From the NCBI RefSeq assembly GCF_009857445.1, contig NZ_WWCN01000009.1, forward strand, positions 1-64,000: a stretch of DNA of 64,000 nucleotides, written 5' to 3'. A program made the position numbers and the translations under genes. Below are positions 19,376 through 27,684 of the stretch, one piece after another. The notes below the pieces were generated by a model. That model saw only the letters and a list, made by a program, of their open reading frames with translations. It had not been told where the DNA came from and did no database searches. Source of the DNA: Duganella flavida (GTDB lineage Bacteria; Pseudomonadota; Gammaproteobacteria; Burkholderiales; Burkholderiaceae_D). Position 1 is the stretch's first letter. Every line of letters starts with the position of its first letter.

Positions 19376-20503
19376 TTAAATAATTTCCAGTTCCGCGCGC
19401 AGCGAACCGGCGGCCTTCATGGCCTGCAAAATAGACAGCAAGTCTTGCGGCGTAGCGCCAATCGCGTTGAGCGCCTTGACCACTTCGGCCAGCGATGCGC
19501 CGCCCTTGACCATCATCACCTTGCCGCTGTCAGCCTTGATGCCCACTTGCGGATTCTGCGTGACCACGGTACGGCCGCCCGACAGCGCATTCGGCTGGCT
19601 CACCTGCGTATCGGCATTCACCGACACCGACAGGTTGCCGTGCGAAATGGCGCAAGTTTCCAGCGTCACGGCGCGGTTCATCACTACCGAACCGGTGCGC
19701 GCGTTCATGATGACCTTGGCTGGCTGCTCGGCCGGATTAACGTTCATGTCTTGCAGCGTGCCGATGAAGGTGACGCGCTGGTCGCTGCTGCTAGGCGCTT
19801 GCACGCGGATCACGCGGCTGTCCAGCGCGTAAGCGATGCCGGCGCCGTATTTGTCGTTGATGGCTTCCACCACGCGGCTGGCGGTGGCGAAGTCGGCGCT
19901 GTTGAGTTCGAGCTTGATCATATTGCCCTCGCCCAGATTGGTCGCTACGGCGCGCTCGACGGTCGCACCGCCGGAAATCTTGCCGACGCTGAGGTGGTTG
20001 ACGGTCAGCGAACTGCCGCCGCCACCGCCGCCACCCGCTTGCACGCCCACGCCGCCCACCAGCACATTCCCTTGCGCCATGCCGTACACCTGGCCGTCCG
20101 CGCCTTTCAGCGGCGTCATCAGCAGCGTGCCGCCGCGCAGGCTCTTGGCGTTACCCATCGACGACACGGTAATGTCGAGCTGCTGGCCCGGCTGCGCAAA
20201 CGGCGGCAGCGTCGCAGTGACCATCACGGCCGCGACGTTTTTCAGTTGCAGCTGGGAGCCGCCCTGCGGCAGGTTGACGCCCAGCTGCTGCAGCATGGAG
20301 ATCACGCTTTGCACGGTGAATGGCGTCTGCGTGGTCTGGTCGCCGGAACCGTCGAGGCCGACTACCAGGCCATAGCCCAGCAATTGGTTGTTACGCACGC
20401 CGGCTATGCTGGCCAGATCCTTGATGCGCTCGGCGTGGCTGAACGGCATCAGCAGGGACAGGCAAACCAGCGCGGCGGCTTTGAGTGAAGTTTTCATGAT
20501 CAT
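19376..20503 (-). CDS. flgI: FlgI, P-ring protein
   Basis: 375 residues with an N-terminal signal peptide (KTSLKAAALVCLSLLMPFSHA). Then come ERIKDLASIAGVRNNQLLGY and GLDGSGDQTTQTPFT, classic FlgI blocks. The protein forms the P ring around the rod in the peptidoglycan layer, helped by the chaperone FlgA (encoded at 26105). A Gly-rich loop (about residues 157-162) is slightly extended. Its start codon shares one base with the flgH stop. Confidence 0.97.
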   Translation of the reverse strand: MIMKTSLKAAALVCLSLLMPFSHAERIKDLASIAGVRNNQLLGYGLVVGLDGSGDQTTQTPFTVQSVISMLQQLGVNLPQGGSQLQLKNVAAVMVTATLPPFAQPGQQLDITVSSMGNAKSLRGGTLLMTPLKGADGQVYGMAQGNVLVGGVGVQAGGGGGGGSSLTVNHLSVGKISGGATVERAVATNLGEGNMIKLELNSADFATASRVVEAINDKYGAGIAYALDSRVIRVQAPSSSDQRVTFIGTLQDMNVNPAEQPAKVIMNARTGSVVMNRAVTLETCAISHGNLSVSVNADTQVSQPNALSGGRTVVTQNPQVGIKADSGKVMMVKGGASLAEVVKALNAIGATPQDLLSILQAMKAAGSLRAELEII

Positions 20504-21165
20504 CAGAACGGCAGCAAGCTTTGGAAGAAGCGCGACGCCATCGAGGACAGCTCGGCGCGGTCGATCGTATTCGAGGTGCGGTATTCAACCCGCGCATCGG
20601 CCACGGCAGTCGACTGCACAGTGTTGCCGGTAGCAATGCTGTCCGGGTTGATCATGCCGGAGAAGCGGATGTATTCCGTGCCCTTGTTCATGCCGATCTG
20701 CTTCTCGCCGGCCACGATCAGGTTGCCGTTGCCAAGCACTTCCACCACGGTGATGCCCATGGTGCCGGTGAAGGCGTTGCTGGCGGCCACGGTGTCGCCG
20801 TCGGTGTAGGTGTTCTTGGTGCTGGCCGACAGCGGATTGCCGAAGACGCTCTGCAATTTGCCCGGCACGCTGGCGCTGACGCTGCCCGACTTGTTGCCGG
20901 TGGCGGTGCCGGTTTTGTTGGCCGAGGTGCGCTCGGTGATCACCAGGGTCAGCACATCGCCCACCTGGCGCGCGCGGCGGTCTTCGAACACCGGACGGAA
21001 AGCGGCCGGCTGGTAGATGGCGCCGTTGTTCGGCACCGCCTGCATTTGCTCGGTGGTCAGCGGACGCGCGCTCATCGGACCGCTGACGATGGTGGTCGGG
21101 GTCGACTGGCAAGCGCTCAACAGCACGGCGGCGGCAACAACAATGAGAGCAGTTTTCATCATCAT
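20503..21165 (-). CDS. flgH: FlgH, L-ring lipoprotein
   Basis: 220 residues with a lipoprotein signal; the lipobox LSAC places the modified Cys near residue 19. Later blocks include GAIYQPAAFRPVFEDRRAR, GDVLTLVITERTSANKTGT and EKQIGMNKGTEYIRFSGMI, all typical of FlgH. It forms the L ring in the outer membrane. Three Met codons open the ORF, so the exact start may be one or two codons later. Confidence 0.96.
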   Translation of the reverse strand: MMMKTALIVVAAAVLLSACQSTPTTIVSGPMSARPLTTEQMQAVPNNGAIYQPAAFRPVFEDRRARQVGDVLTLVITERTSANKTGTATGNKSGSVSASVPGKLQSVFGNPLSASTKNTYTDGDTVAASNAFTGTMGITVVEVLGNGNLIVAGEKQIGMNKGTEYIRFSGMINPDSIATGNTVQSTAVADARVEYRTSNTIDRAELSSMASRFFQSLLPF

Positions 21166-21169
21166 CCCC

Positions 21170-21961
21170 TTACATCTGCGTCAGCTTCTGCAGCATCTGG
21201 TCGGAGGTGGTGATCGCCTTGGAATTGATCTCGTACGCGCGCTGGGTCTGGATCATATTAACCATCTCCTCCACCACGTTGACGTTGGAGGTTTCCACAT
21301 AGCCCTGCAGGATGGTGCCGGTGCCGTTGGTGCCCGGCGTGTTCTGCTGCGGGGCGCCGGAGGCAGTGGTTTCCACGTACAGGTTCTCGCCCTTCGATTC
21401 CAGCCCGGTCGGGTTGATGAAGGTGGCCAGTTGCAGGCTGCCCAGCTGCTGGGTGGTGGTGGCGCCGTTGGTGTTGGCGATGTTCACCGACACGGTGCCG
21501 TCGCGCGCCACGGTGATCGATTGCGCGGTGATCGGGATGGTGATGGCCGGTTGCAGCACAAAGCCTTCCGAGGTCACCATCTGGCCGTTGTTATCGCGCT
21601 GGAACGAGCCGTCGCGGGTGTAGGCGGTGGTGCCGTCCGGCAGCAGCACGGTGAAGAAGCCGCTGCCGTTGACCATGATGTCTTTATCGTTGCCGGTCGA
21701 CTGCGGATTGCCTTGCGTGTGGATGCGCTCGACAGCGACGGTGCGTACACCGGTGCCGAGCTGCATGCCGGACGGCAGATTGGTCTGTTGCGACGACTGC
21801 GCGCCCGGTTGGCGGATATTCTGGTACAGCAGATCTTCGAAGACCGCGCGTGACTTCTTGAAACCGTTGGTGCTGACGTTGGCCAGATTGTGGGACGTGA
21901 CGTCCATCTGCGTCTGCTGCGCTTCCATGCCAGTCTTGGCGATCCATAACGAACGTATCAT
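21170..21961 (-). CDS. flgG: FlgG, distal rod protein
   Basis: 263 residues, close to the usual 260. The N-terminus [20 protein letters not shown] with [20 protein letters not shown] and the C-terminus [17 protein letters not shown] are the FlgG axial motifs. It forms the distal rod inside the P and L rings. It is separated from flgF by 70 nt containing a small hairpin and from flgH by 4 nt. Confidence 0.97.
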   Translation of the reverse strand: MIRSLWIAKTGMEAQQTQMDVTSHNLANVSTNGFKKSRAVFEDLLYQNIRQPGAQSSQQTNLPSGMQLGTGVRTVAVERIHTQGNPQSTGNDKDIMVNGSGFFTVLLPDGTTAYTRDGSFQRDNNGQMVTSEGFVLQPAITIPITAQSITVARDGTVSVNIANTNGATTTQQLGSLQLATFINPTGLESKGENLYVETTASGAPQQNTPGTNGTGTILQGYVETSNVNVVEEMVNMIQTQRAYEINSKAITTSDQMLQKLTQM

Positions 21962-21979
21962 GATGCTTCTCCCAATGCC

Positions 21980-22004
21980 GGATGAACATTAAGTCTGTTC
22001 ATCC
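21980..22004 (-). other. Intercistronic hairpin between flgF and flgG
   Basis: GGATGAAC (21980-21987) and GTTCATCC (21997-22004) form an 8-bp stem with a 9-nt loop in the longest gap of the flgB-flgJ run. There is no T-tract, so an mRNA-processing or stability role is more likely than termination. Confidence 0.35.
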
Positions 22005-22031
22005 CATGCCAGCATTATGCGGGAGAGGTCA

Positions 22032-22772
22032 TCAACTCAAAGCGAGGATCTGGGTGGCTTTTGCGGCGTTATTCTCGGCGTTCTTCATCAAGCTCATTTG
22101 CATTTCGAAGCTGCGTGCCAAGCTGATCATATTGACCATGGAATCCACCGGATTGACGTTGCTGCCCTCCAGCGCGCCATCGACCACGCGCACGGTAGCG
22201 TCGTTGTCGGCCGGCGTGCCGTCGGCTTGGCGGAACAAGCCGTCGTCGCCACGCAGCAGGTTTTTGGTGTCCGGATTAACCAGCTTGATGCGGCCCAGCG
22301 TGTTGGACGGGCCCGGCTGGAAAGTATCGTTGATGGCGCTGATAGTGCCATCGCTGGCAATGGTGACCTTGGTGTCAGGCGGCACCGTGATCGGGCCGCC
22401 GTCGCCGATCACCGTCTGGCCTGCGCTGGTTTGCAGGATGCCGTTTTCGGTGATCTTCAAACTGCCGTTGCGGGTATAGGCTTCCGAACCGTCGGCCGAC
22501 TGCACCGCCAGCCAGCCCTGGTCGCGCACCGCGATATCCAGGGCACGGCCGGTGGTTTCGATCGGACCGGCGCGCCAGTCCGAGCCGACCGTGGAGTCGA
22601 CCACGAAGGCGCGCGTGGGCAAGCCCTCTGACACCACCGGCACTGCCCGGAACGAGTCGAGCTGGGCGCGGAAGCCGGTGGTGGTAGCGTTGGCCAGGTT
22701 GTTCGACACGGTGGCTTGCTGCTCCATCACGTGTCGTGCCCCAGTCATCGCGGTGTAGACGAGACGGTCCAT
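22032..22772 (-). CDS. flgF: FlgF, proximal rod protein
   Basis: 246 residues. The N-terminus MDRLVYTAMTGARHVMEQQA with NNLANATTTGFRAQL and the C-terminus VNMISLARSFEMQMSLMKN are typical of FlgF. It is a rod component between FlgC and FlgG. It lies 11 nt after flgE in the transcript. Confidence 0.96.
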   Translation of the reverse strand: MDRLVYTAMTGARHVMEQQATVSNNLANATTTGFRAQLDSFRAVPVVSEGLPTRAFVVDSTVGSDWRAGPIETTGRALDIAVRDQGWLAVQSADGSEAYTRNGSLKITENGILQTSAGQTVIGDGGPITVPPDTKVTIASDGTISAINDTFQPGPSNTLGRIKLVNPDTKNLLRGDDGLFRQADGTPADNDATVRVVDGALEGSNVNPVDSMVNMISLARSFEMQMSLMKNAENNAAKATQILALS

Positions 22773-22783
22773 GTTTTACCTCA

Positions 22784-24340
22784 TTAACGCAGATTCACCA
22801 GCGTTTGCAGGATCGAGTCTTCGGTCTTGATGGTTTGCGCATTGGCCTGGTAGACGCGCTGTGCGGTGATCATGTTGACCAGCTCCGCCGTCAAATCGGT
22901 GTTCGAAGTTTCCACCGCGCTCGAACGCAGCTGGCCCATCGAACCCGCATTCGGCACGCCGATGGTTGGCGGACCCGACGCCGAGCTTTCCGCCCACGCA
23001 TTATTGCCTAGCGGGGTCAGGCCGTCGACACTGGCAAAGTTGGCCATCGCAATCTGGCCCATCGCGCGCGACTTGCCGTTGCTGTACTGGCCGAGAATGA
23101 TGCCGTTCTGGTCGATCGAGTAACGCTGCCAGGAACCGGCCGAGTAGCCGTTCTGGGTCGAGCCGAGGTCATTGGTGACGCTGCCGTACTGGGTGGTCTT
23201 GTCAAAGGTGGTGGCCACCGTCATCGGCACTAGTGCGCCGGTGTCCGGGAAGATCGGCAGCTGCACCTGGAACGGCAGGGTTTGCGGCGGCGTCATCAGC
23301 GCCATCGCCTGCGGATCCAGCGCGCCGTTCTTGGTGAACAGCAGCGTACCGGCTTTGACCGCCGGCACGGTGATGGCGGCGCCCAGGATGGCGTTGATCT
23401 GGTCCGGGGTCTTGCCGGTGATCGAACCGCTGGTGGTCGGGTCGAGCGCAGTGAAGGCGGCGGTCAGGGCGTCGAGCTGGGCCTGGGTAGCAGCGGCCGG
23501 CGGCGTGCTGGCGGCGGCCAGCATCGCCTGATAAGCGGCACTGGCGTAGGTGCCGGCAGCGGTGGCGATCGCGGCGTCATCGGGCGGCGTGGCGCGCACG
23601 GCGTCGTTGTAGGCGGCGCGGGCGTCCTTGGTCGGCTGGTCGGTGGCCACCACGGCGGCCACGCTGGCCGAGACGATTTCTTTGTTGTCGGCGGCGGCGT
23701 ACACGTCCCAGGTATTGGCGTCGGTCTTGACGTAGTAGGTCGTCATGATGTGGGCGGTGCCGAGCGAGTCGTACACGTTCAGCACAGTTTGCTTGTTGTA
23801 GCTGGTCGGGTCGTTGGCGTCGAACGGAATCGTGCTCGGTACTTTTTCCGCTGAGCTCAAGTTCAGCTGGAAGTTGGCTTCGGTGGTCTGTACCGGCGTC
23901 AGGTCGGACTTGTCCAGGGTCAGCGGTACCGGCGAGCCGAGCTGGATGACGCCCGCCTTGTTGGACAGGTAGCCGCTCAGCACCGCGCCCTGCGCGTTAA
24001 CCAAGGTGTGGCTGGCGTCTTCGTGGAACTGGCCGTTGCGCGAATATTGCACCGCGCCGTTGACTACTTCGCGGAAGAAGCCGCCGCCGTTGATGGCCAC
24101 GTCCAGCGGGTTGCTGCTGGTCTCGATATTCCCTTGGGTGAACTGCTGCGCCAGTTTGGACACCGACACACCGATACCGGGATTGTTGCCCGACACGCCA
24201 TTCAGCGAGTTCGCATACAGGTCGGCGAACTGCGCCTGCGAGGCCTTGAAGCCCACGGTGCTGGCGTTGGAAATGTTGTTGCCGATGACGTCCAGCGATT
24301 TGGATGCAGCATTCAAGCCGCTCAATCCTTGTTGGAACAT
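22784..24340 (-). CDS. flgE: FlgE, hook protein with an Ala-rich insertion
   Basis: 518 residues, more than 100 longer than enteric FlgE. N-terminal axial domain MFQQGLSGLNAASKSLDVIG; C-terminus ELVNMITAQRVYQANAQTIK. The extra length is largely one block, residues about 222-332, rich in Ala, Thr and Asp with predicted helical segments. It interrupts the variable outer domain just after WDVYAAADNKEIVS. FlgE polymerises into the hook whose length FliK measures. Since the block lies in the surface-exposed part, assembly should not be blocked. Confidence 0.96.
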   Translation of the reverse strand: MFQQGLSGLNAASKSLDVIGNNISNASTVGFKASQAQFADLYANSLNGVSGNNPGIGVSVSKLAQQFTQGNIETSSNPLDVAINGGGFFREVVNGAVQYSRNGQFHEDASHTLVNAQGAVLSGYLSNKAGVIQLGSPVPLTLDKSDLTPVQTTEANFQLNLSSAEKVPSTIPFDANDPTSYNKQTVLNVYDSLGTAHIMTTYYVKTDANTWDVYAAADNKEIVSASVAAVVATDQPTKDARAAYNDAVRATPPDDAAIATAAGTYASAAYQAMLAAASTPPAAATQAQLDALTAAFTALDPTTSGSITGKTPDQINAILGAAITVPAVKAGTLLFTKNGALDPQAMALMTPPQTLPFQVQLPIFPDTGALVPMTVATTFDKTTQYGSVTNDLGSTQNGYSAGSWQRYSIDQNGIILGQYSNGKSRAMGQIAMANFASVDGLTPLGNNAWAESSASGPPTIGVPNAGSMGQLRSSAVETSNTDLTAELVNMITAQRVYQANAQTIKTEDSILQTLVNLR

Positions 24341-24367
24341 GGTATTCCCCTATGGTGTGATGACTGC

Positions 24368-25081
24368 TTACAGAACTTCTTTCACATCGCTCATGGTGAA
24401 CTGCCCGAGCGAGGTATTCAATTTGGTGCCGCCGCTGCCGGTCGACACGCTGGCCACCGCCGCCAGCTGCAGCGCGGTGGCGTCGGTCAGGGTCTTGCCG
24501 GCGCTGGTGGCGGTCACGGTAAAGGTGTAGCTGCCGGCCGGCGCGGTGGTCTTGGCGTCGGTGGTGCCATCCCAGCTGATCGGGTAGGTGCCGACCTCGG
24601 CGTTGTTCAGGGCCATGGTGCGTACGGTCTTGCCGGTGCTGTCCTGGATCGCGATCGAGACGTTTTGCGCGGCCGAGGCCAGGTCGATGCCGAACACGCT
24701 GGAGCTGGTGGTCTTGCCGGCGTCGTCGGTCGTGCTGCTCAGGGTGATGCCCTTGCCTTCCACCAGCACGCCCTTGCCGATCAGGTTGATGGCGCTTTGC
24801 GATTGCGACGCGGCGATATCGGTGCGCAGCGATTCCAGCGTGCTGTTGACCTTGTTGATGCCGGTCACGGTCGACAGCTGCGCCAGCTGGCTGGTCATGG
24901 CGGCGTTGTCCATCGGGTTCAGCGGATCCTGGTTTTGCAGCTGGGTCACCAGCAGTTTCATGAACTTGTCCTGGTCCGCCTGCACACTGGTGGTGCTGCT
25001 AGTGCTGCTGGTGGTGGACGTGGTGGTGGTGCTGTTGGTGGTTGCCGCGACCGGCGTATCGATGATGCCACTAATAGCCAT
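24368..25081 (-). CDS. flgD: FlgD, hook cap / hook assembly protein
   Basis: 237 residues. After a Thr/Ser-rich N-terminus comes DKFMKLLVTQLQNQDPLNPM, the hallmark of FlgD, then a FlgD Ig-like fold (about 110-215) with PISWDGTTDAKTTAPAGSYT. It caps the growing hook during FlgE polymerisation and is then replaced by FlgK. It lies 27 nt before flgE. Confidence 0.95.
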   Translation of the reverse strand: MAISGIIDTPVAATTNSTTTTSTTSSTSSTTSVQADQDKFMKLLVTQLQNQDPLNPMDNAAMTSQLAQLSTVTGINKVNSTLESLRTDIAASQSQSAINLIGKGVLVEGKGITLSSTTDDAGKTTSSSVFGIDLASAAQNVSIAIQDSTGKTVRTMALNNAEVGTYPISWDGTTDAKTTAPAGSYTFTVTATSAGKTLTDATALQLAAVASVSTGSGGTKLNTSLGQFTMSDVKEVL

Positions 25082-25111
25082 GATATGGACCTCTTCTTAT
25101 CTTCTATATGC

Positions 25112-25522
25112 TTACGATTGACCGATGGTCAGGGTTTTCAGTAACAGCGTCTTGGCCGAGTTCATGGTCTCGACGTTGTTTTGGTAGGCGCGCGAGGCCG
25201 ACAGCATGTTGACCATCTCATCCACCACATTCACGTTGGGCATGGTCACGTAGCCATTCTCGTCCGCTGCCGGATGTTTGGGGTCGTACATCATCTTCAT
25301 CGGCGACTGGTCTTCCACTACCTGCTTGACCCGCACGCCGGTCGAGGCGCCGCCGTCGGTTGGCGTGGTCGCTTCAAACACCACCTGGCGCGCGCGGTAG
25401 GCTTCACCGCTGGCGCTGGTGGCGCTGTCGGCATTGGCCAGGTTGGAGGCCACCACGTTCAGGCGCTGCGCTTGCGCGCTCATGGCCGAACCGGAAACGT
25501 TGAAAATATTAAACAGCGACAT
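25112..25522 (-). CDS. flgC: FlgC, proximal rod protein
   Basis: 136 residues, normal size. FNIFNVSGSAMSAQAQRLNV and ASNLANADSA at the N-terminus and VDEMVNMLSASRAYQNNVET at the C-terminus identify FlgC. It builds the proximal rod with FlgB and FlgF. It starts 2 nt after the flgB stop, so the two are probably coupled. Confidence 0.96.
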   Translation of the reverse strand: MSLFNIFNVSGSAMSAQAQRLNVVASNLANADSATSASGEAYRARQVVFEATTPTDGGASTGVRVKQVVEDQSPMKMMYDPKHPAADENGYVTMPNVNVVDEMVNMLSASRAYQNNVETMNSAKTLLLKTLTIGQS

Positions 25523-25524
25523 GA

Positions 25525-25950
25525 TTAACTCCCTGACTGGATCGCCGCCATCATCGATTTGATCTGGGCGTTAATGGCGGTGATGCCCGCTTCGTAGCGG
25601 ATGGCGTTATCGGCAAACTGGTTGCGCTCCACGTCCATGTCGACCGTGTTGCCGTCGACTGCGCCCTGGATCACGCCGCGGTACTGCAGCGGCGTGCCGT
25701 CGGCCAGCGCACCAGCATCTTGCTGGGGGGTGGAGTAATGCTTGCTGGCAGTGGTGTTCAAGGTTTGTTTCGCATCCGGATTGGCCTTGTCCAGCGCCGA
25801 CTGCAGCGCGGCGCTGAAGTCGAAATCGCGCGCCTTGTAATTCGGTGTATCGGCATTCGCAATATTGGAGGCGAGCACGGTCTGGCGCTGTGAGCGCAGG
25901 CTCAGGGCGGATTCATTGAAGCGCAAATAATCGTCTAGCTTGCCGAGCAT
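25525..25950 (-). CDS. flgB: FlgB, proximal rod protein
   Basis: 141 residues from the ATG at 25950. This start is chosen because GGAAGGGGAG lies just before it and the protein then begins MLGKLDDYLRFNESALSLRS, as in other FlgB proteins. An in-frame upstream ATG at 26055 would add 35 unrelated residues. The body has SNIANADTPNYKARDFDF. It is the first gene of the flgBCDEFGHIJ run and faces flgA across 154 bp that must hold both promoters. Confidence 0.95.
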   Translation of the reverse strand: MLGKLDDYLRFNESALSLRSQRQTVLASNIANADTPNYKARDFDFSAALQSALDKANPDAKQTLNTTASKHYSTPQQDAGALADGTPLQYRGVIQGAVDGNTVDMDVERNQFADNAIRYEAGITAINAQIKSMMAAIQSGS

Positions 25951-26104
25951 GATCTGCTCCCCTTCCACATTGATGACAGGATCGATGATACGGAGTTGCC
26001 CGTCACCACCATCGGACGATAAGCACCCCATTTCCCGCCTTATTCCAAGCTTCAAGTCCAGACCGCCAGACTATGATGGCAGCATTGAAGGGGAAACCGA
26101 CACC

Positions 26105-26800
26105 ATGAAATCACGCTTACTACTCACTGCGCTGCTGGCCGCCACGGTCAGTACCGGCGCGAGCGCCCAGGGCGCGCGCCAGGACATCGCCGTGCTCAAG
26201 CGCACCGTCGAGCAATTCCTGCAAGTGCAGGCTGGCGGCCTGCCGGGCCAAGTGACGGTGAATGTGGGGGCGGTCGATCCGCGCATCAACCTGGCGGCCT
26301 GCCCTGATCCGCAAGCTTTCTTCATGCCCGGCGCGCGCGCCTGGGGCAAGACTTCGGTCGGCGTGCGCTGTGCAGCGCCAGCGGCGTGGACCATCTATAT
26401 TCAAGCCAGCGTTACGGTGATGGGCGACTACGTCGCCAGCGCCGCGCCGCTGGTGCAGGGCCAGCCCATCGACGCCAACCAGCTGACCATGCTCAAGGGC
26501 GATCTCACCATGTTGCCAGCGGGCATCGCTACCGATGTCAGCCAGGTAATCGGCCGCAGCGCCAATGTGTCGCTGCCGCCGGGTACGCCCCTGCGCCTGG
26601 ACACCTTGCGCAGCAAGCCGGTGGTGCAGTCGGGCCAGCTGGTGCGGCTGGTCTCTAGCGGCAACGGTTTCAGCGTGTCGGCCGAAGCGCGCGCCATGAG
26701 CACGGCCGGCGACGGCCAGGTGGTGCAGGTCAAAACCGCCAACGGACAACAAATTACCGGCATCGCCAAGACTGGCGGTACGGTGGAGGTAGCATTTTGA
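26105..26800 (+). CDS. flgA: FlgA, P-ring assembly chaperone
   Basis: 231 residues from the ATG at 26105, which opens a signal peptide (KSRLLLTALLAATVSTGASA). The frame extends further upstream but without FlgA-like sequence. The mature part has a ChapFlgA/SAF-type domain: YVASAAPLVQGQPIDANQL, GRSANVSLPPGTPLRLDTLR and GNGFSVSAEARAMS. It is a periplasmic chaperone for FlgI. It is divergent from flgB and followed by flgM, whose sigma-28 promoter begins just after its stop. Confidence 0.94.
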   Translation: MKSRLLLTALLAATVSTGASAQGARQDIAVLKRTVEQFLQVQAGGLPGQVTVNVGAVDPRINLAACPDPQAFFMPGARAWGKTSVGVRCAAPAAWTIYIQASVTVMGDYVASAAPLVQGQPIDANQLTMLKGDLTMLPAGIATDVSQVIGRSANVSLPPGTPLRLDTLRSKPVVQSGQLVRLVSSGNGFSVSAEARAMSTAGDGQVVQVKTANGQQITGIAKTGGTVEVAF

Positions 26801-26812
26801 GCAACACCCGGC

Positions 26813-26839
26813 TAAAGTTTCCGGCGATAGCGCCGTTAC
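26813..26839 (+). promoter_or_regulatory. Sigma-28 (FliA) promoter of flgM-flgN
   Basis: TAAAGTTT (26813-26820), 11 nt, GCCGTTAC (26832-26839): perfect -35 and 6 of 8 at the -10, identical hexads to the flgK promoter. It lies in the 86-nt flgA-flgM gap. FliA would therefore drive its own anti-sigma factor, the usual feedback. Confidence 0.85.
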
Positions 26840-26842
26840 CGA

Positions 26843-26875
26843 CTCAGATCCCGGAGTTTCGTACTCCTAGCTGAG
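26843..26875 (+). other. Stem-loop in the flgM leader
   Basis: CTCAG...CTGAG encloses GGAGT-TTCGT-ACTCC (26853-26867), two stacked 5-bp stems ending just before the GAAGGA ribosome site of flgM. It could influence flgM translation or mRNA stability; no tested role is known to me. Confidence 0.35.
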
Positions 26876-26886
26876 AAGGAAAAGCT

Positions 26887-27204
26887 GTGAAAATCAATGA
26901 CACACTAAAAAGCACGCCCGGCTTGCCGTCGACGCCTGCTGCCGGCTCCTCTACCGCGCGCGGCGCGGAAAAGGCAGCGGAAGCGGCACCGGCGAATGTC
27001 GGTTCGGATAATGTGCGCCTGTCGCCGCAAGGCCAGGCTATGGCGGCCAGTTCGGCCGGCGGCGCCAATGCCGTGTTCGACACCAAAAAAGTCGAGCGCA
27101 TCAAATTGGCAATTGCCGACGGCCAGTTCCAGGTCAACTCGGAAAAAGTAGCGGATGGCTTGTTAGATACCGTCAAGGATCTGCTGCACTCACGCAAACG
27201 ATAG
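26887..27204 (+). CDS. flgM: FlgM, anti-sigma-28 factor
   Basis: 105 residues from a GTG with GAAGGA upstream. MKINDTLKS at the N-terminus, the disordered Ala/Ser-rich middle, then DNVRLSPQGQAM and the C-terminal FliA-binding helices (KKVERIKLAIADGQFQVNSE, ADGLLDTVKDLL). FlgM holds FliA until the hook is complete and is then exported. It is transcribed from the sigma-28 promoter above, with flgN 9 nt downstream. Confidence 0.95.
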   Translation: MKINDTLKSTPGLPSTPAAGSSTARGAEKAAEAAPANVGSDNVRLSPQGQAMAASSAGGANAVFDTKKVERIKLAIADGQFQVNSEKVADGLLDTVKDLLHSRKR

Positions 27205-27213
27205 GAATACCCC

Positions 27214-27684
27214 ATGAGCACCGTCACCCCGCTGAACAGCCTGCGCGAAGAAAAACAGATCATGTCCACCCTGCTGGACTTGCTGCGCCAGGAACAGCAA
27301 CTGCTGGTGGCGGCGGAAATCGAGGGCCTGCCTGCCGTCACTTCCCGCAAGACCGCGCTGGTCACGCAGATGACCTTGTTGTCGGCGCAACGTCACCGTT
27401 CTTTGGGTAAATCCGGTTTCCCGGCTGAGGAAGCCGGCATGGATGCGTGGATCGCCGCCAGCGGTGAAGCACGTGCAGAGTCGGCCGACCTGTGGCAAGC
27501 GCTGCTGCAGCATACGCGTGAAGCCAAGGAGCTGAACCGCGTGAACGGCATGCTGATCAACAAGCAAATGGGCCACACCCAGGGTGCGCTGCAGGCGCTG
27601 AATCCCAAGGGCGGCGGCAACTTCTACAGCCCTGGCGGCATCTCCACTTCCCTGCCGCGCAGCCGCGGCTTCCTGGCTGGCTGA
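27214..27684 (+). CDS. flgN: FlgN, chaperone for FlgK and FlgL
   Basis: 156 residues, mostly helical, with an LLRQEQQLLVAAEIEGLPAV core and NRVNGMLINKQMGHTQGALQ near the end, typical of FlgN. It keeps junction proteins export-ready in the cytoplasm. It is in one operon with flgM. Its stop directly abuts the stop of convergent motD, leaving no room for a classic terminator between the genes. Confidence 0.92.
   Translation: MSTVTPLNSLREEKQIMSTLLDLLRQEQQLLVAAEIEGLPAVTSRKTALVTQMTLLSAQRHRSLGKSGFPAEEAGMDAWIAASGEARAESADLWQALLQHTREAKELNRVNGMLINKQMGHTQGALQALNPKGGGNFYSPGGISTSLPRSRGFLAG

Noticed and set aside
25951..26104. Promoters of divergent flgB and flgA
   Set aside because: They must exist, but TATGAT and TATCAT hexamers in this gap have no acceptable -35 partner, so no coordinates can be defended.
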